Assembly: GCA_964640085.1 (NCBI GenBank) | Contig: CAZXFA010000011.1 | Span: forward strand, 11,900 to 75,899 | DNA length: 64,000 nt | Direction: 5' to 3' | From: CAZXFA01 sp964640085 | GTDB lineage: Bacteria; Actinomycetota; UBA4738; HRBIN12 | Part shown: positions 50,526 through 59,441 of the stretch, piece by piece | Position numbering within the stretch: the first letter of the stretch is position 1 | Layout of the letters: the number at the start of each line of letters is the position of its first letter | Notes under the pieces: model-generated | Database searches by the model: none | What the model was told of the DNA's origin: nothing | The model's input: the letters and a program-made list of their open reading frames with translations, nothing else | Made by a program: the position numbers and the translations under genes

Positions 50526-51548
50526 ATGGTCGTGGTGATGGAACGGGAGGCCTCCGAGGCCGACATCGAGGGGGTCGCCGAGCGCGTCCGCGCGGCGGGC
50601 GGCGAGGCCTTCGTCTCGCGTGGCACGGTCCATACCATCATCGGTCTGGTCGGGGACACAGAGCGCTTCCGGGCGATCCCGTGGGACCAGCTCCCGGGCG
50701 TCGATCACGTGATCCAGGTCGGCAAGCCCTACAAGATGGTCGCCGCCGACCTCCACCCGCAGCCGTCCACCGTCGTGGTGGGGACCGCGGCGGTCGGTCG
50801 CGGGACGTTCACCATCATCGCCGGGCCGTGCGCGGTCGAGAGCGAGGAGCAGGCGTTGATCGCCACCAAGGCGGCGAAGGCTTCCGGCGCGACGATCCTT
50901 CGGGGGGACGTGTACAAGCCACGGACCTCGCCGTACTCGTTCCAGGGGCTCGGGGAGCGGGGGCTGGAGATCCTGGAGGAGTGCCGGCACCAAACCGGGC
51001 TGCCGCTCGTCGTCGAGGTGGTGGACATCTCGCAGGTCCAGCGTGTCGCCGAGGTGGCCGATTGCATCCGGATCGGGACCCGGAACGCGCAGAACTTCGA
51101 GTTGCTGAAGGAGGTCGGGCACACGCGCAAGCCCGTCATGCTCAAGCGGGGCCTGGCGATGACGATCGCCGAGTGGCTCCAGGCCGCCGAGTACGTGGCG
51201 CAGCGGGGCAACTCCGCGATCATCCTGTGCGAGCGCGGGATCCGCACGTTCGAGCCGTCGACCCGCAACACGCTTGACCTTGCCGGCATGGCCGTGGCGC
51301 AAGCCGAGTCGCACCTCCCCGTGATCGTCGATCCCTCCCATGCGGTCGGCAAACGGCACCTGGTCGCGCCGATGGCCCGCGCCGCGGTGGCAGCGGGAGC
51401 CGACGCCGTGATGATCGACGTGCACCCGGACCCGGAGAGCGCCCTGTGCGACGGACCGCAGGCGCTCACGCCGGAGGAGATGCTCGACCTGGGACGGGAG
51501 CTCGAAGGGTTGGCGGAGGCGGTCGGCCGCCCGTTGGAGCGGTCCTGA
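50526..51548 (+). CDS. aroF: 3-deoxy-7-phosphoheptulonate (DAHP) synthase, type I-beta
   Basis: First enzyme of the shikimate pathway (PEP + erythrose-4-phosphate). The 340-aa protein has an N-terminal ferredoxin-like/ACT-like regulatory domain (~1-70) and a catalytic barrel with TIIAGPCAVESEEQA, DVYKPRTSPYSFQGLGERGLEIL, IRIGTRNAQNFELLKEVG, and VIVDPSHAVGKRHLV. This matches the Thermotoga-type enzymes. ATG at 50526 has GGGAGG upstream. Expression is likely controlled by the leader peptide attenuator and activity by aromatic feedback on the N-domain. Confidence 0.95.
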   Translation: MVVVMEREASEADIEGVAERVRAAGGEAFVSRGTVHTIIGLVGDTERFRAIPWDQLPGVDHVIQVGKPYKMVAADLHPQPSTVVVGTAAVGRGTFTIIAGPCAVESEEQALIATKAAKASGATILRGDVYKPRTSPYSFQGLGERGLEILEECRHQTGLPLVVEVVDISQVQRVAEVADCIRIGTRNAQNFELLKEVGHTRKPVMLKRGLAMTIAEWLQAAEYVAQRGNSAIILCERGIRTFEPSTRNTLDLAGMAVAQAESHLPVIVDPSHAVGKRHLVAPMARAAVAAGADAVMIDVHPDPESALCDGPQALTPEEMLDLGRELEGLAEAVGRPLERS

Positions 51549-51559
51549 AGCTGCGGCGT

Positions 51560-52357
51560 TCAGGCCGCGACGATCGGCGTGAGCTCCACGATGTCGCAGG
51601 CGCCGCGCCACCGACCCACGGCCTCGGCCGGGGGTCCCGCTCGGCTCCGTCTCCGATCCACGAGCGATCTGGCGGCTTCCTCCCACTCCGGGCCCTCGAG
51701 GACCCTCGCGACCGCGTGGAACTCGGCGGCCGCCGTGTCGCGCCCGCGCGTCTCGGGCGAGGTCGTCTTGTGGCGGGTGATCACCAGCAGCTCGGCGGCG
51801 TTGGGGACGCCGGGGATGGTCTGCTCCTCGGGGCCGGGCTCCTTCTTCGACAGGACCAGGATCTTCCCGTTCTTGTAGGTGAACCAGGCCGGCACGGTGC
51901 GCCGGCGGCCGTTGACCTCGACCCCGACCCAGATCACGTCCGAGCGCCGCAGGCCGTCCTCCACCCACTTGGGGAGCTTGGTCGGCGCCGCCTGCACGAG
52001 CACGGGGACCTCGATCTCGCCCACGATCTCCCCGTCCAGGACGAACGAGGCCAGGTACGTCCCGGACTCGTCGAAGGTGGCGTCCTCGATCGTGTCGGTC
52101 TCCACCGTGAGGTCCATGCTGCCAACCATCCGCCGCACCCGCGGGCCCCAGCGGTGCACGAGCCGCCCCGAGGGGCCGTAGAAGTGGACCTCCTCGGTCA
52201 CCATCCCCGTCGGGGCCTTCCACGCCCGGAAGACCGTGAACGGCAGGGCGCGTCCCGGGACCCCGAGGAGGTAGACGCCCGTTCGACCGCGCTCGCCCTC
52301 GGCGTCCCAGACGCGCCGATCCACGACGTTCGCGGCGACGAGGTCCCCGGTGGTCAT
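51560..52357 (-). CDS. Protein with a C-terminal PPOX/split-barrel-like domain
   Basis: A 265-aa soluble protein. The N-terminal half is beta-rich (VVDRRVWDAEGERGRTGVYLLGVPGRALPFTVF ... LASFVLDGEIVGEIEVPVLVQ) and not recognised. The C-terminal ~120 residues (VEVNGRRRTVPAWFTYKNGKILVLSKKEPGPEEQTIPGVPNAAELLVITRHKTT ... FHAVARVLEGPEWEEAARSLVDRR) resemble flavin- or F420-binding split barrels. Ligand unknown. ATG at 52357 lies 9 nt after TATCCT. Confidence 0.65.
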   Translation of the reverse strand: MTTGDLVAANVVDRRVWDAEGERGRTGVYLLGVPGRALPFTVFRAWKAPTGMVTEEVHFYGPSGRLVHRWGPRVRRMVGSMDLTVETDTIEDATFDESGTYLASFVLDGEIVGEIEVPVLVQAAPTKLPKWVEDGLRRSDVIWVGVEVNGRRRTVPAWFTYKNGKILVLSKKEPGPEEQTIPGVPNAAELLVITRHKTTSPETRGRDTAAAEFHAVARVLEGPEWEEAARSLVDRRRSRAGPPAEAVGRWRGACDIVELTPIVAA

Positions 52358-52366
52358 CGGGCGGAA

Positions 52367-52372
52367 AGGATA
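52367..52372 (-). promoter_or_regulatory. -10 box upstream of gene at 52357
   Basis: TATCCT on the minus strand, 9 nt, then ATG at 52357; nearly leaderless. Confidence 0.4.
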
Positions 52373-52391
52373 GCGGAGGGCGCGGGCGCGC

Positions 52392-53567
52392 TCAGGCGGT
52401 CCTGGCCAACCACAGGGTCGGCTCCTCGAGCTCGGGGAGGGACGGCAGCGATGCGGCGTCGTCCCACATCCGGGCGAGCATCGCCTCGTCGGCGAGCTCG
52501 GCCACGCGGTCGCAGAACGCCTTGCCCAGGCGGTACTGCTCGCGCTTGACCTCGATCCCCAGCAGGCGGGAGAAGACGGGGTCGACGTGCTCGGACTCGC
52601 GGTACCGGCGCATCGCCTCTTCGATCCGCGGGGCCCCGGGGAGCAGCGTCGCGCCGATCGCGTGCATCACGTGATCCCCGTAGCCCTCCGCGGCCGCCAT
52701 GAACGCCTGGATCCGCCCGAGCTTCAGCCGCTGCTCGTCGTTCAGGACCGCGCCGAAGAGCCCTTCCTCCGAGGAGAGCATCTCCCGCATCGCCTCGGGG
52801 TTCGACGGATCCAGGGTCTCCAGGCGCCGCTGGATCCCCTCGACGTCCAACCGGAGCGTGCCGGTGAAGTCGTCGAGCAGTTCGCGGAACCGCGGGAGGG
52901 TCCACGGTCTGGCGAACTCGAACCGGTGGGTCACCTCGTGGACCGCGACCCAGGTCCGGAACTCGGTCGGGTCCAGGCTCCAGTCGCGCTCGAACCGCGA
53001 GACGTTCGGGACCACGAACAGGAGCGAGCCTCCGGCTGGGCGCGGGACCGCCACGTCGTACTGCCCCAGCACCTGCTGCCCGAGCGCCCCGAGCACCGCC
53101 CCGACCTGGGCACCCAGGAGCAGCGGCGAGAGTTGTCCGAGGAGCTGGGCCACGCCCGCGCGGGCCTCATCGGGGAGCGCCTCGCCCTGCGCCTCGGCGA
53201 GGGCGCGACCGACCTTCGCCGCGACGGGCTCCAGGATCGGGCGCAGCCCCTCGAGGTTCGCCTCCACCCATCGGGCCCGTCGGACCGCCTCCACCTTCGC
53301 GACGTCGCTGGGCGCGGCGAGGCCGGTGAAGCTCTCCACCTGCAGCTCGGCCAGCCGCACGGCGTCCTCGAAGCTCCGCTGGTCCTCCGCGGTGGGGGGC
53401 GGGTCCTGCCGGTCCCAGTCCGCGGCCGCGATCCCCACCTGCCGCGCGAGCTCCCAGTTCACCGGCCCGCTCGAGGACAGCAGGACCCGCTGGATCTCTC
53501 GGAACAGGGGCACGTCGTTCCAGATGTCCCCGAGGCCGAAGGGCTGTTCCTCTCGCGGCTCGCCCAC
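52392..53567 (-). CDS. DUF2342-type zinc-dependent metalloprotease-like protein
   Basis: A 391-aa protein of a family common in Actinobacteria (mycobacterial Rv3195-like). It carries an HExxH in WVAVHEVTHRFEFA at about residue 210. Other family parts are GQYDVAVPRPAGGSLLFVVPNVSRFERDW and FMAAAEGYGDHVMHAIG (third ligand region). Relatives are sometimes annotated as coenzyme F420 biosynthesis-associated; proteolysis is unproven. GTG at 53567 is 6 nt after TAGGAT. Genes for PDZ/Lon and UPF0182 proteins, its mycobacterial neighbours, lie close by. Confidence 0.85.
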   Translation of the reverse strand: MGEPREEQPFGLGDIWNDVPLFREIQRVLLSSSGPVNWELARQVGIAAADWDRQDPPPTAEDQRSFEDAVRLAELQVESFTGLAAPSDVAKVEAVRRARWVEANLEGLRPILEPVAAKVGRALAEAQGEALPDEARAGVAQLLGQLSPLLLGAQVGAVLGALGQQVLGQYDVAVPRPAGGSLLFVVPNVSRFERDWSLDPTEFRTWVAVHEVTHRFEFARPWTLPRFRELLDDFTGTLRLDVEGIQRRLETLDPSNPEAMREMLSSEEGLFGAVLNDEQRLKLGRIQAFMAAAEGYGDHVMHAIGATLLPGAPRIEEAMRRYRESEHVDPVFSRLLGIEVKREQYRLGKAFCDRVAELADEAMLARMWDDAASLPSLPELEEPTLWLARTA

Positions 53568-53573
53568 GGAGCC

Positions 53574-53579
53574 ATCCTA
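53574..53579 (-). promoter_or_regulatory. -10 box of leaderless DUF2342 gene
   Basis: TAGGAT on the minus strand, 6 nt, then GTG at 53567. It lies 10 bp from the divergent moaE -10, so the two promoters interlock. Confidence 0.55.
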
Positions 53580-53589
53580 CGGCGACGGC

Positions 53590-53595
53590 TAGGAT
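53590..53595 (+). promoter_or_regulatory. -10 box of leaderless moaE
   Basis: TAGGAT, 7 nt, then GTG at 53603; an upstream ATG (53594) overlaps the box and is unlikely to be used. Confidence 0.55.
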
Positions 53596-53602
53596 GGGCT
53601 GC

Positions 53603-54028
53603 GTGCGCGACGACCTGCGGGTTCGCATCACCCCCGACCCGATCGGCGCCGAGGAGGCCGTGGCGTTCGTCTCCGATCCGGGGGCCGGAGGGACCTGCGT
53701 GTTCCTCGGGACCGTCCGCGACCACTCGGACGCCGGCCAGGTCACCGGCCTGTCCTACGAGGCCTGGGTGGAGCTCGCCGTCCGCCGCCTCGAGGAGATC
53801 GCCGGCGAGATGTTCGACGGCTGGCCTCTTCTGAAGGTGGCGCTGCTCCATCGGGTCGGCGACCTGGACGTGGGGGAGGTGAGCGTGGTGGTCGCCTGCT
53901 CCGCGGGTCATCGAGCCGAAGGGTTCGAGGCTTGCCGTCACGGGATCGAGCGTCTGAAGCAGGACGTGCCGATCTGGAAGAAGGAGCACCTGGCCTCCGG
54001 CGAGTCGAGCTGGGTGATGGGTTCCTGA
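53603..54028 (+). CDS. moaE: Molybdopterin synthase catalytic subunit
   Basis: Large subunit of MPT synthase, inserting sulfur into precursor Z. The 141-aa protein has CVFLGTVRDHSD, VTGLSYEAWVELA, LLHRVGDLDVGEVSVVVACSAGHR and the catalytic-Lys block ACRHGIERLKQDVPIWKKEHL. GTG at 53603 is supported by the TAGGAT box 7 nt before. No moaD or other molybdenum genes are in the window, so it is an orphan here. mreB starts 1 nt after it. Confidence 0.93.
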   Translation: MRDDLRVRITPDPIGAEEAVAFVSDPGAGGTCVFLGTVRDHSDAGQVTGLSYEAWVELAVRRLEEIAGEMFDGWPLLKVALLHRVGDLDVGEVSVVVACSAGHRAEGFEACRHGIERLKQDVPIWKKEHLASGESSWVMGS

Positions 54029-54029
54029 G

Positions 54030-55037
54030 GTGGGGCGCGATCTCGCGGTCGATCTCGGCACGGCCAACACCCTCGTGTACCGGCAGGGCGAGGGGATCGT
54101 CTTCAACGAGCCGACGGTCGTCGCGATGAACGCCTCGACCGGTGAGGTGAAGGCGATGGGGGACGAGGCCTGGCAGATGATCGGCGGCCCGTACGGGAAC
54201 GTGGTCGCGGTGCGGCCGTTGCGCCACGGCGTGATGACCGAGTTCGACATCACGCAGCGGATGATCCAGGTGGTCCTCCGCCGGGTGGGAGTGCCGCGGT
54301 TGCCCCGGCCGAGGGTGCTCGCGTGCATCGCGAGCGAGTCTTCGGAGGTCGAGCGACGCGCGGTCGACGAGGCGGTCCGGTTCGCCGGCGGGCGCGGCGT
54401 CGTCCTCGTGGAGGAGGCCCTCGCGGCCGCGATCGGCGCCGGTCTCCCGATCCAAGAGCCGATCGGGAACCTGATCGTGGACATCGGCGGCGGGACGACC
54501 GAGGTGGCCGTGGTGTCGATGGGTGGTGTGGTGTCGGGCCTGTCCATCCGGACGGGCGGGTTCGACCTCGACGCGGCCGTCCAGGAGTACGTGAGGAACG
54601 CCTACGGGGTGCTGATCGGGGAGAAGGCGGCCGAGGAGATCAAGGTCGCGATCGGCTCAGCCTTCCCGGTCCGAGGGGGGAAGGTGGCGGTCGTGACCGG
54701 TCGCGAGCTCGATTCCGGCGCCCCTCGGGAGGTGCGGATCACCGAGGACGAGATCCGCCAGGCGATGTCCGATCCGGTGCGCCGGATCGTTGAGGCGGCT
54801 CGTCGGGCGCTGGCCGAGGCTCCGCCCGAGCTCACGCACGACGTCCTGGAGACCGGGATGTTCTTGACGGGCGGCGGCGGGTTGTTGCGGGGCCTGAACC
54901 TCCTCCTCTCGCAGGAGTGCGAGGTCCCGGTCCACCTCACGGACCGCCCGCTCGAGACGGTGATCCTGGGCGCGGGCGCGATGCTGGAGGACCTGGACCG
55001 GTACCGGAGCGCGTTCCAGCTGGTCCGCCGGCGCTGA
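54030..55037 (+). CDS. mreB: MreB/Mbl-like actin homologue
   Basis: A 335-aa bacterial actin. Phosphate 1 motif DLAVDLGTANTLVYRQG, connect-1 region, phosphate 2 DIGGGTTEVAVVSMGG, and adenosine motif GMFLTGGGGLLRGL are all present. MreB directs lateral wall growth in rods. There is no mreC/mreD next to it, and it directly follows moaE, which is unusual. GTG at 54030. The 55039 gene converges with a single-base gap. Confidence 0.93.
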   Translation: MGRDLAVDLGTANTLVYRQGEGIVFNEPTVVAMNASTGEVKAMGDEAWQMIGGPYGNVVAVRPLRHGVMTEFDITQRMIQVVLRRVGVPRLPRPRVLACIASESSEVERRAVDEAVRFAGGRGVVLVEEALAAAIGAGLPIQEPIGNLIVDIGGGTTEVAVVSMGGVVSGLSIRTGGFDLDAAVQEYVRNAYGVLIGEKAAEEIKVAIGSAFPVRGGKVAVVTGRELDSGAPREVRITEDEIRQAMSDPVRRIVEAARRALAEAPPELTHDVLETGMFLTGGGGLLRGLNLLLSQECEVPVHLTDRPLETVILGAGAMLEDLDRYRSAFQLVRRR

Positions 55038-55038
55038 G

Positions 55039-55350
55039 CTACTGCTCCAGGAATCGCTCGATCGTCTGGTTGATCAGGTGACCGAGCTGATAGATCCCGA
55101 GCGCCAGGGCGGCGGCCCCGACCGCGAGCAGGACGATCAGGCCCAGGAACCCCTGGAGCCGATCGCGCCACGAGGGTCCGCGGGTGGAGACCCTGAGGTA
55201 GGCGTACCCGTGACCCGGCTCGCCCGCGCTCGGCTCCGCGCCGAACCCCAGTGTCGGCTCGTCCTCCCGCCCGGAACGCAGGGTGGCGACGAACACGCCG
55301 ACACCAACGACCAGCGAGATGGCGACCACGATCAGGTAGCCTACGTTCAA
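55039..55350 (-). CDS. Small two-helix membrane protein of unknown function
   Basis: A 103-aa protein with helices at about 4-22 and 68-93, joined by a polar loop (EDEPTLGFGAEPSAGEPGHGYAYLRV). No known domain recognised. The start is TTG at 55350, 9 nt after a TAGGCT box (55360-55365). Convergent with mreB and divergent from the PDZ/Lon protease. Confidence 0.65.
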   Translation of the reverse strand: MNVGYLIVVAISLVVGVGVFVATLRSGREDEPTLGFGAEPSAGEPGHGYAYLRVSTRGPSWRDRLQGFLGLIVLLAVGAAALALGIYQLGHLINQTIERFLEQ

Positions 55351-55359
55351 CCCGACCGC

Positions 55360-55365
55360 AGCCTA
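55360..55365 (-). promoter_or_regulatory. -10 box upstream of gene at 55350
   Basis: TAGGCT on the minus strand, 9 nt, then TTG at 55350. Confidence 0.45.
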
Positions 55366-55394
55366 CCCCGCAACGGTTCCGTCCGAACCACCCG

Positions 55395-55400
55395 TAGCAT
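55395..55400 (+). promoter_or_regulatory. -10 box of leaderless PDZ/Lon protease gene
   Basis: TAGCAT, 7 nt, then GTG at 55408. Confidence 0.55.
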
Positions 55401-55407
55401 CGATGGC

Positions 55408-56388
55408 GTGCGCTGGTTCCGTCGCCTTGGCTTCCTGCTGCCGCTCGCCGCGGCGCTGGTGCTCGCGGCGACGCTCTCGCTGCCGTACTACGCGCTCGCA
55501 CCGGGTCCCGTCCGGGCCGTCGAACCGCTGATCCACTTCGAGGGCCAGGCGCGGTACGAGTCCGAGGGGAGCTTCGTGCTCACATCGGTCCGGTACTCGC
55601 GCCTCACGCCGTTCGAGCTGGTCCTCGCGTGGCTCGACCCGGATCGGGACGTCGTGCATCGGTCGGTCCTCTTCCCGCCCGGGCAGACCCCCGAGGAGGA
55701 ACGGGAGCGGGCGATCTCCCAGATGGACCAGAGCAAGATCGACGCTGCCTACGTCGTCCTCCGGGAGCTCACCGCGTACCCGAGGGAGCACGGCGAGGGG
55801 ATCCTGGTAGAGCAGGTCGTCGACGGGTGCGCCGCCGACGGGGAGCTGTTCCCCGGCGATCTGATCCACCGGATCGACGGGACCGAGGTGGACACGGTCC
55901 GGGAGGCGCGCCGAGCGATCGAGGCAGCGCCTTCCGGCACCCGGTTGACCTTCCAGGTGACCGTGGAGGGTGAGCCCGAGACCGTGCGCCTGATCCGCGA
56001 GCCATGCGCCGGGAGCGAGGACCCCCTGGTGGGGGTCTCGCTGGTCAACAGCTTCCCGTTCGAGATCCGGATCTCGAGCGGGCAGATCGGCGGACCCTCG
56101 GCGGGCCTCGCGTGGGCGCTCGGCCTCTACGACCTCCTCACCCCCGGCGATCTCACGGGCGGGCGGACGATCGCGGGGACGGGAGCGTTGTTCCTCGACG
56201 GCTCGGTCCGCTCCGTGGGCGGGCTGGACGAGAAGGCGATCGCGGCCGTCGACGCGGGGGCGGAGGTCCTGCTGCTCCCCGAGGCGAACCTAGAGGACGC
56301 GCGCGCGGTGGCAGGGAACGGTCTCGAGTTCGTCCCGGTGGCCACGCTGTCGGATGCGATCGCCTTCCTCGAACGCGCCCGTACGTGA
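55408..56388 (+). CDS. Membrane-anchored PDZ/Lon-type serine protease (YlbL-like)
   Basis: A 326-aa protease with an N-terminal membrane anchor (FLLPLAAALVLAATLSLPYYALAPG). A PDZ domain spans ~135-195 (GILVEQVVDGCAADGELFPGDLIHRIDGTEV) and a Lon proteolytic domain follows to the end. The dyad Ser lies in QIGGPSAGLAWALG and the Lys in GLDEKAIAAVDAGA. It matches the mycobacterial Rv3194c type, which in those genomes sits beside UPF0182 as here. GTG at 55408 follows TAGCAT by 7 nt. Confidence 0.9.
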   Translation: MRWFRRLGFLLPLAAALVLAATLSLPYYALAPGPVRAVEPLIHFEGQARYESEGSFVLTSVRYSRLTPFELVLAWLDPDRDVVHRSVLFPPGQTPEEERERAISQMDQSKIDAAYVVLRELTAYPREHGEGILVEQVVDGCAADGELFPGDLIHRIDGTEVDTVREARRAIEAAPSGTRLTFQVTVEGEPETVRLIREPCAGSEDPLVGVSLVNSFPFEIRISSGQIGGPSAGLAWALGLYDLLTPGDLTGGRTIAGTGALFLDGSVRSVGGLDEKAIAAVDAGAEVLLLPEANLEDARAVAGNGLEFVPVATLSDAIAFLERART

Positions 56389-56488
56389 CGGATGAAGCGT
56401 GGCCGCCTCGGCGACTTCCGAGCGCTGGCCCGATGATAGGCTGGCTGCTCGCGACCGACCGAGACGAGCTCGACCGACCCTGACGCAC

Positions 56489-59368
56489 ATGGTCACCCGG
56501 ATACCGAACGCGCGCTCTGGGCGCCGACGTCTCCTGATCGCGGTGGTGGCCGCGCTCGCGGCGCTGCTGATCGCGTTCACCGCGCTCTCGGGGTTCTTCG
56601 TCGACGTCCTCTGGTTCCGCGAGGTCGAGTTCTCGCAGGTCTTCTGGTCGATCCTGCGGAGCAAGGTGGTCCTCGGGCTGGCGTTCGGGCTGGGGTTCTT
56701 CGTGCTCCTGTGGGCCAACCTGTGGATCGTTCGGCGCGTGACGCCACGCTTCGCCCCCCTCACGCCGGAGCAGGAGATCATCGAGCGCTACCGGATGCAG
56801 TTCGAGCCGTACGCGTGGTGGCTCATCCCGTTGTTCGCCGGGGTGATCGCGTTGTTCGTCGGGATCGGCGTCACGACCCAGTGGCGCACCTTCCTGCTGT
56901 GGCGCAATGCGTCCGGCGAGACGTTCGGCGTGACGGAGCCGCTGTTCGACCGGGACGTCGCCTTCTACGTCTTCTCGCTGCCCTGGCTCCGGTTCGTACA
57001 GGGCTGGTTGTTCTCGGCGCTGGTCGGCATCACCTTGATCACGGCCCTCGCTCACTACCTTTGGGGTGGGATCCGGCCCCAGGCGCCGATCCTCGGCGAG
57101 AAGGTCACGCCCCAGGTCAAGGCGCACCTGTCCGTCCTGCTGGGCCTGATCATGTTGACGAAGGCGTGGGGGTACTACTTGGGACAGTTCGACCTGCTCA
57201 CCTCTCCACGAGGGGTCGTGGCCGGCGCCTCGTACACGGACGTCAACGCGCAGCTCCCCGCGCTCCGGATCCTGATCTTCATCGCCGTCGCGTGCGCGAT
57301 CCTGTTCCTGGTGAACATCCGGCTCCGGGGATGGGCGCTCCCGGTGATCGCGGTCGGGCTCTTGGCACTGGTGTCGATCAGCGCGGGCGCGGCTTACCCG
57401 GCCTTCGTCCAGCGTTTCCGCGTGGCGCCGCAGGAGTTCCAGCGTGAGCAGCAGTACATCGTCCACAACATCGAGGCCACGCGGCGAGCCTTCGGGCTCG
57501 ATCGGATCGAGTCCGAGCCCCGCCCCCTGGGGGATGCGGTCACGATCGCCGACATCGAGGCGAACCCCAACACGATCGAGAACATCCGGCTGTGGCGTCC
57601 AACCATCCTGATCGAGAACTACAAGACGCTGCAGCGGATCCGACAGTACTACGAGTTCCTCGACGTGGATGTCGACCGGTACACGATCGACGGGGAGCGG
57701 CGGGTCGTGATGTTCTCTGCCCGGGAGGTCTCGCAGAACGGGATCCCCGGCGGCGGTGGCACCTGGCAGAACCGACACCTCGTTTACACGCACGGGTTCG
57801 GGGCCGTGGCCTCGCAGGTGAACACCTCCACGCCGGAGGGGCAGCCGCTGTTCACCCTGAAGGACATCCCACCGACCGGACAGCCCGGTGTGGAGGGGAA
57901 CGGCCAGCGTGTCTACTACGGCGAGGCCGAGGACGTGCCGTTCGTCGTGGTGCAGTCCGGGGCGGAGGAGCTCGACTACCAGGGCACCCCGGCCGACGAT
58001 CAGGAGCAGATCTCCTTCCGGTACGACGGCGAGGGTGGGATCCCGATCGGCGGCCTGTTCCAGCGGGCCCTGTTCGCCTGGCGGTTCCGCGACGTGAACC
58101 TGTTGATCTCGGACCTGATCCAGGGGGACAGCCACATCATGATCTTCCGAGACATCCGCGATCGCGTGCCGAAGGCGGCGCCCTTCCTCCAGTTCGACGG
58201 TGACCCGTACGCCGCCATCGTCGAAGGACAGCTGGTCTGGATCTGGGACGCGTACACGACCACCGATCAGTACCCCTACTCGCAACCGGTGAACCTCGAG
58301 GAGGTCACCTCGGGACCGGCCGGGGGGGCAGGACCCCGGTTGGCCGGGCCGGCCAACTACGTACGCAACTCGATCAAGGTGGTCGTCGACGCCTACGACG
58401 GGTCGATGACCTACTACGTGGTGGATGAGTCGGATCCGATCGCCCGCGTGTGGCGGAACGCGTTCCCGGACCTGTTCGCCTCGATGTCCGAGGCGCCCGC
58501 CGAGCTCCTCGAGCACTTCCGGTACCCGGAGAACCTCTTCCAGGTGCAGGCGGAGCGGTTCTCCAGCTACCACGTCACCAACCCGGACGTCTTCTACGGA
58601 GGACAGGACTTCTGGTCGCTGCCGATCGACCCCGCCGAGTCCCAGGGCGAGACGCAGGTTGCGATGCGCCCCTACTACGTGCTGATGCGCCTACCGGGCG
58701 ACGACGATGAGACCTTCGCGCTGATCCTTCCCTTCACGCCCGTGGGACGGCAGAACATGGTGGCTTGGATGGCCGCCCGGTCCGACCCGGGGAAGGACTA
58801 CGGACAGATCACCAGCTACGAGTTCCCTTCCGGGCTGAACGTCGATGGGCCGACCCAGGTGTTCGCGCGGATCAACCAGGACGCCCGGTTCTCGTCCGAG
58901 CGGACGCTGCTCGGCCAGACGGGGTCGAGCGTCCGGTTCGGCGACTTCCTCGTCGTGCCCATCCAGGACTCGCTCCTGTACGTGCAGCCCGTCTACGTTC
59001 AGGCGGATCAACCGAACGCCCTCCCGGAGCTCCGGCGCGTGATCGTGGTGAACGGCGGCGAGATCGGGATCGGGAACAACCTGCGCGAGGCGCTCGCGGA
59101 CTCGCTGGGCGAGGCCGTGCCGACGCCCGAGGGCGACGGCGAGGAGCCTCCGCCCCCCACCGGCACGGTCGACGAGCAGGTCCGAGCGCTGCTGGACGAG
59201 GCCGCCGAGCACTTCGGGGCCGCCGACGAGGCGTTGCGCCTGGGCGACCTGGCCACGTACCAGGCCGAGATCCAGGCCGCGCAGGCCGCGATCGAGGACG
59301 CCGTGACGCTGCTCGGCGGGCCGGCGGCCGAGCCGACCGGCACCCCGGAGCCCAGCCCTTCGCCCTAG
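56489..59368 (+). CDS. UPF0182 family large membrane protein
   Basis: A 959-aa protein with about seven N-terminal membrane helices (to ~320) and a very large extracytoplasmic domain (~330-890). Family blocks include GFFVDVLWFREVEFSQVFW, LWRPTILIENYKTLQRIRQYYEFLDVDVDRY, and NYVRNSIKVVVDAYDGSMTYYVVDESDPI. The C-terminal part is Pro/Glu-rich with a coiled segment. The function of UPF0182 is unknown. ATG at 56489 lies ~46 nt after a TAGGCT box. It follows the PDZ/Lon protease as in Mycobacterium. Confidence 0.9.
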   Translation: MVTRIPNARSGRRRLLIAVVAALAALLIAFTALSGFFVDVLWFREVEFSQVFWSILRSKVVLGLAFGLGFFVLLWANLWIVRRVTPRFAPLTPEQEIIERYRMQFEPYAWWLIPLFAGVIALFVGIGVTTQWRTFLLWRNASGETFGVTEPLFDRDVAFYVFSLPWLRFVQGWLFSALVGITLITALAHYLWGGIRPQAPILGEKVTPQVKAHLSVLLGLIMLTKAWGYYLGQFDLLTSPRGVVAGASYTDVNAQLPALRILIFIAVACAILFLVNIRLRGWALPVIAVGLLALVSISAGAAYPAFVQRFRVAPQEFQREQQYIVHNIEATRRAFGLDRIESEPRPLGDAVTIADIEANPNTIENIRLWRPTILIENYKTLQRIRQYYEFLDVDVDRYTIDGERRVVMFSAREVSQNGIPGGGGTWQNRHLVYTHGFGAVASQVNTSTPEGQPLFTLKDIPPTGQPGVEGNGQRVYYGEAEDVPFVVVQSGAEELDYQGTPADDQEQISFRYDGEGGIPIGGLFQRALFAWRFRDVNLLISDLIQGDSHIMIFRDIRDRVPKAAPFLQFDGDPYAAIVEGQLVWIWDAYTTTDQYPYSQPVNLEEVTSGPAGGAGPRLAGPANYVRNSIKVVVDAYDGSMTYYVVDESDPIARVWRNAFPDLFASMSEAPAELLEHFRYPENLFQVQAERFSSYHVTNPDVFYGGQDFWSLPIDPAESQGETQVAMRPYYVLMRLPGDDDETFALILPFTPVGRQNMVAWMAARSDPGKDYGQITSYEFPSGLNVDGPTQVFARINQDARFSSERTLLGQTGSSVRFGDFLVVPIQDSLLYVQPVYVQADQPNALPELRRVIVVNGGEIGIGNNLREALADSLGEAVPTPEGDGEEPPPPTGTVDEQVRALLDEAAEHFGAADEALRLGDLATYQAEIQAAQAAIEDAVTLLGGPAAEPTGTPEPSPSP

Positions 59369-59441
59369 CACGCCCCGGAACCCGGATCCAGCCTGACCTC
59401 ACGGGGTCTTGGAGACGCCATGACCGACGTGCCCCCCGAAC

